Assembly: GCA_027485675.1 (NCBI GenBank) | Contig: JAIXQP010000013.1 | Location: forward strand, 1 to 52,789 | Source: Terriglobales bacterium | Lineage (GTDB): Bacteria; Acidobacteriota; Terriglobia; Bryobacterales; Bryobacteraceae | Length of the DNA stretch: 52,789 nucleotides | Direction of reading: 5' to 3' | Part shown: positions 8,118-16,679 of the stretch, piece after piece | Layout of the letters: every line of letters starts with the position of its first letter | How positions within the stretch are numbered: position 1 is the first letter of the stretch | Notes under the pieces: model-generated | Databases searched by the model: none | The model's input: the letters and a program-made list of their open reading frames with translations, nothing else | What the model was told of the DNA's origin: nothing | Program-made: the position numbers and the translations under genes

Positions 8118-9614
8118 GCGGTTGCCGGCTTGGCGGATGGCCTGCTGTTCGCCGGCGCTCGCGCAGGCGCCGTAGAGGCCCGCGGCAGCGAGGATCAGGA
8201 AGACAGGGCCAAGAATGGTAAGGGCGAGCAGCGACTCCCCGCGGCCGGCGCCGGCGGGGGTCAGCGGCAACAGAATCAGGCCGGCAGCATAGGGAACCAG
8301 GCCGGGGAACAGGACATCCATGGCGTAGCGGCGCAGAGAAACTCCCATCTCCGCGTGCGCACGGGCGAGGAACCAGCCGGCGGAGATCGTGGTGGCGGCG
8401 ACGCAGCCGGCGGCGATGCCGGTGACCGTATGGGGGACGAACGGGACCATGACCGCGAGTGCGGCCACGTTGGCGAGGCTGTAGTGGAACTCCATTTTCG
8501 GCTTCCCGATGGCTTTCAGGATCGACGTTCCGGGGCCGGTGAGCAGGTGGACGTGGGAGCTGAGGGCGAAGAGAACGACAAGGATAGCTGCCCCTTCAGG
8601 AAGCTTGCCGAGCCACACGGAGAGGCACAGAGTGGAGAAGCAGGCGAGGAAGGAAAAGAGCAGGCCGGAGACAACGTTCATCAGGCGGGCCGTACGGAGG
8701 TAGAGATCCGAGACGGACTCGTTGTTCGCGCCGCCGGCATGCAGTTCGGCGGCGGCCGGAAGGACGGAGGAGGCGAAGGAGCTGGGAATGGAGGTGGCCA
8801 TGGCAGGGAAACGCTTGCCGAGATCAAGCAGGCCGGAGGCGGTGAGACCGAGCAGGGGGGTGGCGATAACGCGTTCAACGGAGTTCAGAAAGATGGACAG
8901 CATGGCGTTGAGCTGGACAATGCCGCCGAAGTTGAGCAGGAGACGCAGGGAGTCGCGGTCCGGGACAACCCAGCGAACGCGGAGCCAGGGGACGCGCTGC
9001 GTGGCGAGGCGGTAGTGAGCGGCGAGCTCGATCAAGGTGCGAACGGTGAAGCTGATGCCGAGTCCGGGCAAGCCCCAGCCGTTGCCGACGAGAACGAAGA
9101 TCAGCGCTGTTTCGACCAGGAAAGAGAGGATCCAGATCCGCTGGATGACGGCGATCTCCTGCAGGCCCGTCAGGGTATCGCGGAAAACAGAAAGCGCAAG
9201 GTAGGCGAAGAAAGTGCCGATGACGAGCAGGCCGAGGGAGCGGGCATCGGAGCGGAGAGGATCGGGGACCTTTATCCACGTCTCAATGCGCTCCCAACTG
9301 GCGAGAAACGCACCAAAGCCCAGGATGCCGATAGCGCTCATGAGGGTGAAGCCAGAGGAAAGTAGGCGGTTGGCGCGGTCGGTTTCGCCGTTGGCCGCGA
9401 ACTCGGCGACGTACTTGATATAGGCGCTCGAGAAGCCGATGGCCGACATGCCGAAGTAGGCGACCAGGACGAAGACGGTGCCATACAGACCATAGGCTTC
9501 CATGCCGACGCGGGCGAGGACGAACGGTGGGATGAAGAAGCGGGTGACAAGGTAAAAGACGCGGGCGCCGGCTTCGGCAGACACGTTCTGGAGCAGGCGG
9601 CGATTATGCGGCAT
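8070..9614 (-). CDS. Wzx-type polysaccharide flippase
   Basis: The 514-residue protein is highly hydrophobic, with about 12-14 predicted membrane helices spaced as in the MOP/oligosaccharide-flippase superfamily. It opens with a short basic N-terminus and a segment like the family start (ARVFYLVTRFFIPPFVLARVG). Its role would be to move the lipid-linked repeat unit across the inner membrane. It is the last gene of the EPS operon and overlaps the upstream glycosyltransferase by 11 bp. Its 3' end overlaps the convergent kinase gene by 48 bp. The exact substrate cannot be told. Confidence 0.85.
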   Translation of the reverse strand: MPHNRRLLQNVSAEAGARVFYLVTRFFIPPFVLARVGMEAYGLYGTVFVLVAYFGMSAIGFSSAYIKYVAEFAANGETDRANRLLSSGFTLMSAIGILGFGAFLASWERIETWIKVPDPLRSDARSLGLLVIGTFFAYLALSVFRDTLTGLQEIAVIQRIWILSFLVETALIFVLVGNGWGLPGLGISFTVRTLIELAAHYRLATQRVPWLRVRWVVPDRDSLRLLLNFGGIVQLNAMLSIFLNSVERVIATPLLGLTASGLLDLGKRFPAMATSIPSSFASSVLPAAAELHAGGANNESVSDLYLRTARLMNVVSGLLFSFLACFSTLCLSVWLGKLPEGAAILVVLFALSSHVHLLTGPGTSILKAIGKPKMEFHYSLANVAALAVMVPFVPHTVTGIAAGCVAATTISAGWFLARAHAEMGVSLRRYAMDVLFPGLVPYAAGLILLPLTPAGAGRGESLLALTILGPVFLILAAAGLYGACASAGEQQAIRQAGNRLPFCGLPAEIRQPSL

Positions 9615-10839
9615 GGGAACTTTCGTGGAGGAGGGACCTGGTCCAGTTGGCGCGGATGCGGAACCATTCGGAACGGGTGTTTTCTAGGGCGCGGCGGCGG
9701 GCGGCGCGGGAGGCGGCGGCGAGCGTGGCCCGTTCGGCGTGGAGCCAGGAGATTCGTTCGGCCAGGCCCTGGACGTCGTCGAGCGGGGCGAGGAAGCCGT
9801 CCTGGCCATCGTAGACGGTGGTGACGCTGGCTGACGTGCGGAAGGCGAGGACAGGGAGACCGGCCGCCATGGCGTCGAAAAAGGCCCGGCCGAAGTCCGT
9901 GGTGCGGTGAGGCATGACGAAGAGGTCGAAGGCGCGGAGGGCGGCGTCGAGCTCTTCACCAGCGCGGAGGCTGCCGGGCATGTGCACTTGGCCGCCGACA
10001 CCCGTGGCGGCGGCGATGGATTGCAGTTGCCGCGTTTCGGGGCCCTGGCCGTAAAGGGTGAGCTCCACTTTTACGCCGCGGTCGTTGAGCAGGCCGATGG
10101 CGCGAATGAGAAGATCGAGCCCTTTCAGTTCGGCGTGTCGGCAGGCGGCGGTCAGGCGGAGGGGCGTGCCGTTGGCGAGCGCCTGCAGCCGCGCGTCGAG
10201 GACAGGTGCGGCGATGACCTGAGAAAGCTCGTGACCAGGCTGGCGGATCATCATGGAGTGGCGCGCGGAAAGACGGTAGCGTTCAACGGCAGCTGGCGTG
10301 TGGAGCAGGGTAAGCGCGGCGGAGCCGGCGCTCTTGCGGGCGCGTTGATCGATGCGGTGGAGCGCGCGTTCCCGGCGCCAGCGCGAGAGGCCCTCCGACG
10401 GGCGAACCCACTCCCAGGCCAGCATGTCATGAAAGTCCTCGGCGATAACGAAGAGCGTTTTCTTGCCGAGCTTGACGGCGAGATCGTGCGCGTAGGAGAG
10501 GCAGGTGTAGGGCGGGAAGAAGTTGGAGGTGTGGACGATATCGGCGGCGGCGACCTCCCGCTTCAGGATGGCCCGGATTTTCCACATCGCGCCGAAGCTC
10601 CGGGCGGATCTCACTTCAGGGAAGCCGCAGAACGAGATGTTGGCGGAGGCGGGGAGCACCTCGCTGTTGGGGCCCCACGTGGTGAGGCCTTTGGCGGGGT
10701 CGACCTCGGGAGCGGCCACGCGAATGGGGCCGATGGCTTGGGTGAGGCCGATCAGATCGCGAGCCCAGAGGCTATCGACCACGGGCTGCCCGTGTTCATC
10801 ACGGGTGAAGGGGATGTGGGTTACGAGTAGGTAGTTCAT
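9604..10839 (-). CDS. Family 4 glycosyltransferase
   Basis: The 411-residue GT-B enzyme has an N-terminal Rossmann half beginning MNYLLVTHIPF and a C-terminal nucleotide-sugar half with RLTAACRHAELKGLDLLIRA and VELTLYGQGPE. The usual EX7E motif is altered to DFGRAFFD, with the first acid shifted and Asp replacing the second Glu, followed by AMAAGLPVL. It would add a sugar to the lipid-linked intermediate at the inner membrane. It overlaps the previous gene by 4 bp (ATGA) and the flippase by 11 bp, so translation is probably coupled. Donor and acceptor are unknown. Confidence 0.82.
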   Translation of the reverse strand: MNYLLVTHIPFTRDEHGQPVVDSLWARDLIGLTQAIGPIRVAAPEVDPAKGLTTWGPNSEVLPASANISFCGFPEVRSARSFGAMWKIRAILKREVAAADIVHTSNFFPPYTCLSYAHDLAVKLGKKTLFVIAEDFHDMLAWEWVRPSEGLSRWRRERALHRIDQRARKSAGSAALTLLHTPAAVERYRLSARHSMMIRQPGHELSQVIAAPVLDARLQALANGTPLRLTAACRHAELKGLDLLIRAIGLLNDRGVKVELTLYGQGPETRQLQSIAAATGVGGQVHMPGSLRAGEELDAALRAFDLFVMPHRTTDFGRAFFDAMAAGLPVLAFRTSASVTTVYDGQDGFLAPLDDVQGLAERISWLHAERATLAAASRAARRRALENTRSEWFRIRANWTRSLLHESSHAA

Positions 10840-12065
10840 GCGGCTTTCTGGTGATAGAGGGCGAGACCGCGCTCAACGCGCTGGTCCCAGGTGTGATGGA
10901 GCAGCACGTGCTGGCGGCCGGCTAGGCCACGTTGCCGCCACTCCTCGGGCTGCGCGATGACTTCGCTGAGCGCGGCGGCGATGCCGGCCGAGACGGATTC
11001 CGAAGAGTCCGCCGGGACAAGTCGGCCGACGGATTCGTTGACGAGTTCGGCGGGGCCGCCGTAGTTGACGGCGATGACGGGACGGGCGGCGCTCATGGCT
11101 TCGAGGAGCACGGCGCCGCCGGATTCGCGAATGCTGGGCAGGCAGAAGACGTGACTGGCGGCGAAGGCGGCGCTCACTTCATCGGCATTGCGGGCGCCCA
11201 GGAAGTGAACGCGATAGGGGAGGGCTTTCGCTTCGGCTTCCCAGGTCTGGCGCATGGGGCCATCTCCGATGACGGTGACTGCAATGGGGACATTGCCGTG
11301 TGCGCGGCGCGCGCCTTCGAACAGCAGCGGAAGGGCCTTGGCCGGGATGAGGCGGCCGACGAAGAGGACCCGCAGGGGATTGGCGGGGCTGGGGTGGGCC
11401 GGCCAGGGAGCGGCGGGGAAACAGGCGGGGTCCACCGCGATCTCCGGAAGGCGCTCGGCCTGTTTGCGTTCGCCGAGAGAGAGGGCGTTCCAGGTGGACT
11501 GGTTGGCGTAGAAGGTGGCCGACGGTGGGTTCTTGCGCAGGGCCTGCAGGGGCTTGGCGAGATCGCGCAGCGAGTAGAGCCAGGCGCTATCGGCGCGCAT
11601 GAATTCGGGGAAGTTGGGCGGGGTGCGGAGGCCGCCGTTGAGCGGACCGCGGAGGACGGGGAGGCCCAAGCGGCCGAGGACGGAGTGGGCGGAGGGAGAG
11701 ACCGGGGTGACGATGTGGACGACGTCCCATTCGCTCTTCCGGGGTTCGAGGACCCGGAGGGCGGCGCGGTCGTAGACGAAGAAGTCGAGGGAGGACAGGA
11801 GAAAGACCGAGTGCTCGCTGCCCGGAAAGCAGATTCGGGCAGCGCCGTACAGACGGCGGGCGAACCATTCCGTATCGATGTAGAGGATCTCCGAGCCCTC
11901 AAACGGAGCTCCCGCGGCTTCGAGAAAAGGTTTGTTGCGGATATGGGTAACCAGGGTGACCGACGCGCGGCGGGCCATGCGGGAGTACCACTCCCAGCCG
12001 ATCTGCGAGACACTGCCCTGGCCGGGGGCGCACTGATAGGCGCTGAGCAGAATGCGCGGGGTCAT
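10836..12065 (-). CDS. Family 4 glycosyltransferase
   Basis: The chosen start is the ATG at 12065 (MTPRILLSAYQCAPGQGS). Codons further upstream in this frame encode an arginine-rich out-of-frame reading of the neighbour. The 409-residue protein shows the GT4 N-terminus with a GxGS-type loop, the RVLFVGRLIPAKALPLLFEGA donor-domain signature, VIGDGPM, and an intact EX7E motif (ESGGAVLLE). It forms 4-bp ATGA overlaps on both sides, with the acetyltransferase and the next glycosyltransferase. It is a transferase for EPS repeat-unit assembly; specificity is unknown. Confidence 0.85.
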   Translation of the reverse strand: MTPRILLSAYQCAPGQGSVSQIGWEWYSRMARRASVTLVTHIRNKPFLEAAGAPFEGSEILYIDTEWFARRLYGAARICFPGSEHSVFLLSSLDFFVYDRAALRVLEPRKSEWDVVHIVTPVSPSAHSVLGRLGLPVLRGPLNGGLRTPPNFPEFMRADSAWLYSLRDLAKPLQALRKNPPSATFYANQSTWNALSLGERKQAERLPEIAVDPACFPAAPWPAHPSPANPLRVLFVGRLIPAKALPLLFEGARRAHGNVPIAVTVIGDGPMRQTWEAEAKALPYRVHFLGARNADEVSAAFAASHVFCLPSIRESGGAVLLEAMSAARPVIAVNYGGPAELVNESVGRLVPADSSESVSAGIAAALSEVIAQPEEWRQRGLAGRQHVLLHHTWDQRVERGLALYHQKAA

Positions 12066-12646
12066 GCGGCTCTCCGGGAGACGATGGGGCGCGCGGGCAC
12101 GCCGGCCACGACGGCGCCGGGGGCTACGTCGCGGGTGACAACCGCGTTGGCGCCGATGACGGCACGGTCGCCGATGCGGGCGCCTGCGAGGATCGTGACG
12201 CCGCGGCCGATCCAAACGTTGTTGCCGATCCAGATGGGCTCAGCGGTGTGGCCGCCGTCACGCAGGGGGCCGTCGGCGAGGAAGGCGTGGTTGGCGTCGC
12301 GGATGCTCGCGTATTCGCCAATCATCGTCCCTTCGCCGATGTGGACGGAGCCGAAGGAAACGATGTGGACGCCGCGGGAGAGGACCGCGCGCGGGCCGAT
12401 TTCAATGCGCCCATGGCCCTGGGTCTCCAGATGGAGATCGCGGTACAGATAGAGCTCCGCGCCGAGAACAATGTTGGCGGTGCCGTGAATTTCCGGAGCG
12501 CCGAGGACGACGACGGAGTCAGGAACGCGCGTCGGGAGGCTGGCGCGAAGGCGGGCGAAGGCCCAGAGGCGGGAGAGGCCGGCGAACGGCCGGGCGGCGC
12601 GGGCGACCGCGACGGCGGGAGGGAGAAGAAGGCTTTTGATGGTCAT
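12062..12646 (-). CDS. Hexapeptide-repeat acyltransferase (WcaF/maltose acetyltransferase type)
   Basis: The start at 12646 (MTIKSLL) overlaps the upstream stop as ATGA; the longer upstream reading is arginine-rich and spurious. The 194-residue protein is a left-handed beta-helix enzyme: hexapeptide turns run from about residue 55 to the C-terminus (IVLGAELYLYRD, IEIGPRAVLSRGVHI, IWIGNNVWIGRGVTIL, AVIGANAVVTRDV), ending in the typical GVPARPI. It probably O-acetylates a sugar of the repeat unit using acetyl-CoA. The N-terminal hydrophobic stretch may attach it to the membrane. Confidence 0.85.
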   Translation of the reverse strand: MTIKSLLLPPAVAVARAARPFAGLSRLWAFARLRASLPTRVPDSVVVLGAPEIHGTANIVLGAELYLYRDLHLETQGHGRIEIGPRAVLSRGVHIVSFGSVHIGEGTMIGEYASIRDANHAFLADGPLRDGGHTAEPIWIGNNVWIGRGVTILAGARIGDRAVIGANAVVTRDVAPGAVVAGVPARPIVSRRAA

Positions 12647-13620
12647 TTGTACTCGATTAAGCCCCGGCGGCGGTTCTGGACGAGGTCCCACCAGAAGGCG
12701 AGCTGGCCGGCAAAGATGGGGAGTTGCTGCAGGTGCGAGTGGGCGCCGTAGCAGAGCAGGGAGAAGTTGTCGTCGCTCTTCCAGCGCGAGCGCCAGGCGC
12801 TGCGAACGACGAGGGCTGCGAGAATGATGGTGGCCGGAAGCGGGGAGAAAGGCAGGGCGGCGACAAGGGCAATCAGGACGAGCGCGCGCAGAGCGTTGCC
12901 GCGGGCTTCGGCGCTCCAAAGCGGGAGCTGTTCGCCGCGGGTGCGCCACGCCATCTGGGCGTAGGCATAGCCGGCGCGGGCGGCGCGGCGCCAGTACTGG
13001 CTCCAGCGGGTGATGGCGAGATCGTGGCCGGTCATCGGGGCATCGATATGGAGAATCTGCAAGCCGCGGGTCCGGAGGCGGAAACAGAGTTCGGGCTCTT
13101 CTCCGGCGATCAGGGTCTCGTTGAAACCGCCTACCCGCTCGAGCGCGGCGCGGCGGAAAAGGGCGTCGCCACCGCAGAAGGGAGTGAGGCCGGGTGCATA
13201 GACCCAGTCGAGATCGAGGACGCGGTGGAAGAAGTTGGCGGTGGGAGCAATCTCCCTCCGATGGCCCCATACAGCGGCGACGGAGGATTCGCCAGCATTG
13301 CAGAGGGCCAAACGGGGGAAGGCCGGGTGGAGAATTGTGTCGCCGTCGAGGAACAGGATCCAGGGGGCGACGGCGGCGCGCCAGCCGGCGTTGCGGGCGA
13401 GCGCCGCGCTGGGGCGGGCGGCGTTGAGTTCGATGGTCTGGGCACCGAAGGTCGCCGCAAGACCGGGGCTGCCGTCGTTGGAGTTCGAGTCGACGTAGAT
13501 CACTTCAACGGGGCCACCGATGGGGTTCATGTCGCGGACGGAAGTCAGGCACCGGCGGAGGCGTTCGCCTTCGTTGCGGCCGATGACGACGACAGTAAGG
13601 GTTGGGTTCAGGCTAGACAT
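12643..13620 (-). CDS. Family 2 glycosyltransferase
   Basis: The 325-residue GT-A enzyme begins with LTVVVIGRNEGERLRRCL, followed by EVIYVDSNSNDGS and the metal-binding DGD in ILFLDGDTILH. A later stretch (about 245-275) is hydrophobic (ALVLIALVAALPFSPLPATIILAA), suggesting membrane anchoring. It overlaps the upstream GT4 gene by 13 bp and the downstream acetyltransferase by 4 bp. It would transfer one sugar in EPS repeat-unit synthesis. The acid after DGD in GGDALFRR fits the family. Confidence 0.87.
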   Translation of the reverse strand: MSSLNPTLTVVVIGRNEGERLRRCLTSVRDMNPIGGPVEVIYVDSNSNDGSPGLAATFGAQTIELNAARPSAALARNAGWRAAVAPWILFLDGDTILHPAFPRLALCNAGESSVAAVWGHRREIAPTANFFHRVLDLDWVYAPGLTPFCGGDALFRRAALERVGGFNETLIAGEEPELCFRLRTRGLQILHIDAPMTGHDLAITRWSQYWRRAARAGYAYAQMAWRTRGEQLPLWSAEARGNALRALVLIALVAALPFSPLPATIILAALVVRSAWRSRWKSDDNFSLLCYGAHSHLQQLPIFAGQLAFWWDLVQNRRRGLIEYK

Positions 13621-14663
13621 TCGTTGATGAGCTTTCGGTACTGAGCGGTGCCGCAGTCGGCGGAGAACCGGGTGCGGAGGGAGCGGGTGGCTGCTTCCAC
13701 CGTTCTCGCCAAGGCTTCCCTCGGTGCGTATTGCAGAGATTGCAGTTGGCGTGCCAAATCGAAGGCGTCGTTGGCCTCGAAATGAAATCCTGTTACGCCG
13801 GGCTCGACGATAGCGCCAGCGCCGCCGGAGTTGGGGACCAGGACGGGGACGTGGGCGGCCATGGCTTCGAGGATGGCGAGGCCAAAGGGCTCTTCGGGAC
13901 AGAGGTGGAGGAGCAGATCGGACTGGCTGACGCGGTGGGGGATATCGGGGTGGTAGCCCAGGAAGCGGACGTTCGGATTGCGGGCAAGTGCCCGGGAGCG
14001 AAGAAGTTGTTCGTCCTCGCCGCTGCCGTAGATTTCAAATTGGATGTCGTTGAGGGCAGGTTCGAGGTCCAGGGCGTCAAGGAGAACGTCGATGCGTTTG
14101 ATGGGGTCGAGGCGGGAGACAACGACGACTTTGCGGATGCCGGACTGTTGAAAAGGCTCCCGTCGGGGGCTGGAGTCGACGCGTTCGGGGGTGAGGAAGT
14201 TTTCGATGACGGAGATCGTGGCGGGGTCAGCGCCATGGAACAGCATCCGCTGCCTGACATAGTTCGAAACAGCCACCTGTTTCGTTCCAAGACGGTTCAG
14301 CCAGCGTTTGCGGCCGTAGCTGAGCCGTTCATCGGCGCCGCCGTGGACGACCTGGATATTGGCGCAGGGCCGGCGGTAGAGGCGGGACCAGAGGGCGGCG
14401 GCCAGAGTGTGGAGGACGCGGGTGCCGACGGCGGCGGCGCACGGGTTATCTGCGAAGAACCGGCGAATGTCGGCCGCGAAGCGGAGCGGCGTCTGAAACA
14501 CGATGGTGTGGAAGCCGAGGCGGCGGGCCTCGGCATGGAACGGGCCTTCCGGGGCGACGAAGGTGGTTTCAAACTCATCGCGCAGGCCGAGGGCGGTGGC
14601 GAGCGCCATGCGCTCCGTGCCGTAGAGGTTGCCGCTATGCAGCGAGTACAGTAGGGGTGTCAT
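13608..14663 (-). CDS. Family 4 glycosyltransferase
   Basis: The start at 14663 (MTPLLYSLHSGNLYGTERM) matches GT4 N-termini with a glycine-rich acceptor loop and gives 351 residues. Donor-domain features are KVVVVSRLDPIKRIDVLLDAL, FEIYGSGEDE, an EX7E motif (EPFGLAILE) and VLVPNSGGAGAIVEPGVTGF. The first 29 bp overlap the end of the Wzc-like gene and the last 13 bp overlap the GT2 gene, which implies one transcript with coupled translation. Sugar specificity is unknown. Confidence 0.86.
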   Translation of the reverse strand: MTPLLYSLHSGNLYGTERMALATALGLRDEFETTFVAPEGPFHAEARRLGFHTIVFQTPLRFAADIRRFFADNPCAAAVGTRVLHTLAAALWSRLYRRPCANIQVVHGGADERLSYGRKRWLNRLGTKQVAVSNYVRQRMLFHGADPATISVIENFLTPERVDSSPRREPFQQSGIRKVVVVSRLDPIKRIDVLLDALDLEPALNDIQFEIYGSGEDEQLLRSRALARNPNVRFLGYHPDIPHRVSQSDLLLHLCPEEPFGLAILEAMAAHVPVLVPNSGGAGAIVEPGVTGFHFEANDAFDLARQLQSLQYAPREALARTVEAATRSLRTRFSADCGTAQYRKLINECLA

Positions 14664-16677
14664 TGATTTTCCGTTTCCGGGGAACTTTGTTGAGAATGGC
14701 GCCGAAAGCGCTGGGAGAGAGAATGTCGAGTTTGTCGAGAGCGGCGGAGACGGCGGACTTGCTGTCCTTCTCCGCGTCGACAATGAGCAGCGAAGCGCCG
14801 AAGACGCGGACGAACTCTTCGGTGGCGAGGCTAACGGGGAGAGGGGCGGCGTCGATCAAAACCACGTCCCACTCTTCGCATTGGGTATCGAGAAGGGTAA
14901 TCAGCCGTTCCACCGGGAGCAGATCCTCACAGCGCCCGGGGCCGGTGGCGATGCGAGGCGGGAGAGTGGTGGTGGCCGGGGCGATGGGTACCTGCTGTTC
15001 CGTGCCTCCGGCGAGCCAATCGGTGAGGCCAGCGCCGGAGGCGTGGCCTTCGTAGCGGGCGTCACGCGTCAGGGCGTTGGCTTCCACGGCCAGAGCGCGG
15101 ATGCCGAGGCGTTGCAGAGCGATGGCGAGAGCGAGGGTGAGCGTAGTGGAGCCGCCCCCGTGATCGAGCGCAGAGACGACGATCGCCTGGTGCTTGAGCA
15201 GGTGGAGCTGCCGGCGGATGGAGACGGCGGCGCGGAGGACGTGGGCGGGATCGGCATCGCGGCCGATGGGGACCCAACCGGTGATCGGCAGGCCGAGGTG
15301 AACCTGGAGTTCGTCGGGCGCACGGAGGCGGGGGTCCAGGTAATCGATCCCGAGCGGGACCAGGAGGGCGAGGGCGAGGGCGGCGAGGAGAACGAAGGCG
15401 CCGAGTTTGGTGCGGCCGCCGCTGATAGGAAACTCCGGCGTCATGGCCGGCGAGAAGACGCGGACGAAGCCGGGGGCTTTGTTTTCCAGGCGAAGGTAGC
15501 TGATGCGGACTTCGATGGCGTTGAGTCGTTTGCGGAGGCGGTCAAGCTCTTCGCCGACTTCCAGGCTGCGCTGGTAGCCCCGGTAGTAGGACTCCGTTTG
15601 CTGGCGCACGGACTGCGATTCCTGGGCGAGCTTCTGTTCGACGGCGGTGGCCTGGGTATGCCGCGCCCGCTGAATGGTGTCGAGGTTGCCGGCGAGTCTG
15701 CTTTGGAGGGAAGCGGTGAGGGCTTCGAGTTCCTGATCGATGGCGCGGATCTCCTTCTCAGCAGCGATGCGGCCGGCGTGCTGCGGCCCGAGGCCGCGGA
15801 TGCTGGTGAGCAGTTCCGCTTTGCGGGTGTTGAGTGCGCTTTTGAAGCCGTTGAGCCCGGTGTCACTCATGGCGCTTTGGAGGGCGGAGGCTCTCGTGGC
15901 GTCGGGGGTGGTGACGGCGGCTTCGGCCAGGAAGCGTTGGCGGCGAGCATCGGCGAGCGCCTCGACGGTGCCACCAAGTTGTTTGTCGAAGCTATTGACG
16001 ATGGCGCCGCTGAAGACGGTGGTGCCAAGCTCCTGGGCCAGCGCGGCGCGTTCATCGATCAGCTTGTCGATGCCGGCCTGCACCTCCTGTTTTTCCTCGT
16101 CGAGATTGCGGAGGCGGGAGTCGCTATCGTACAGCAGCTCGCGGTGGGCGGTGCGCACATAGCTTTCCATCACTTTGTTGATGACTTCGGCCAATCCGGC
16201 TGCCTTTTCCCCTTCGAGGGCGACGGTGATCTGGTAGGTGTCGGGGACGGGGGAAATCTGGAGCGCGCCGCGGAGGCGGTCGGTCGCCCGGCGCGGTGTT
16301 TCCTGGCCAAGCGTCCAGATGGCAGCCTCCGGGGAGCCAGAGGGGAGAGCGTTAGCGACAATGTCGTAGCGGTTGATGGTGCGGACCTGCTGTTGGACGA
16401 ATTCGCGATATTGGGAGTTCGACTGAATCTCGTGCTCCGGATCTGTGTCCAGGTTGCGGAGGAAGCGGGGAGAGACGAACAGCACTCCTTCCGTGCGGAA
16501 GGTGGCACGGCCCTTCCACCAGGCGGCGGGGAGGCCCAACACGATCACCGCGAGCGCGATGCTGAAGGCGAGGCGGGCGTGCTGGCGGAGGCTTTCGATC
16601 GGATGGAGGGAGCGGGGCGAGGACTTGGGCTCAGCGCCGGTCGTGGCGGCGACTGGACCGGGGCGGTGCGTGGTCAT
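14635..16677 (-). CDS. Wzc-like chain-length protein with degenerate tyrosine-kinase domain
   Basis: The 680-residue protein has the layout of a polysaccharide co-polymerase: a membrane helix at about 33-52, a long coiled-coil periplasmic region, a second helix at about 430-450 after the Wzz-type PEFPISGG segment, and a C-terminal P-loop fold. In that fold the Walker A segment reads HGGGSTT near 506-512, where BY-kinases have GxGKSTT; the catalytic lysine is replaced by glycine. The usual Asp of Walker A' is Glu (LAVEANALTRD). Walker B VVLIDAAPLP remains. The C-terminal tail has no tyrosine cluster. It therefore probably regulates chain length or export structurally rather than by autokinase activity. 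The gene follows wza by 2 bp. Confidence 0.85.
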   Translation of the reverse strand: MTTHRPGPVAATTGAEPKSSPRSLHPIESLRQHARLAFSIALAVIVLGLPAAWWKGRATFRTEGVLFVSPRFLRNLDTDPEHEIQSNSQYREFVQQQVRTINRYDIVANALPSGSPEAAIWTLGQETPRRATDRLRGALQISPVPDTYQITVALEGEKAAGLAEVINKVMESYVRTAHRELLYDSDSRLRNLDEEKQEVQAGIDKLIDERAALAQELGTTVFSGAIVNSFDKQLGGTVEALADARRQRFLAEAAVTTPDATRASALQSAMSDTGLNGFKSALNTRKAELLTSIRGLGPQHAGRIAAEKEIRAIDQELEALTASLQSRLAGNLDTIQRARHTQATAVEQKLAQESQSVRQQTESYYRGYQRSLEVGEELDRLRKRLNAIEVRISYLRLENKAPGFVRVFSPAMTPEFPISGGRTKLGAFVLLAALALALLVPLGIDYLDPRLRAPDELQVHLGLPITGWVPIGRDADPAHVLRAAVSIRRQLHLLKHQAIVVSALDHGGGSTTLTLALAIALQRLGIRALAVEANALTRDARYEGHASGAGLTDWLAGGTEQQVPIAPATTTLPPRIATGPGRCEDLLPVERLITLLDTQCEEWDVVLIDAAPLPVSLATEEFVRVFGASLLIVDAEKDSKSAVSAALDKLDILSPSAFGAILNKVPRKRKINDTPTVLAA

Positions 16678-16679
16678 GG

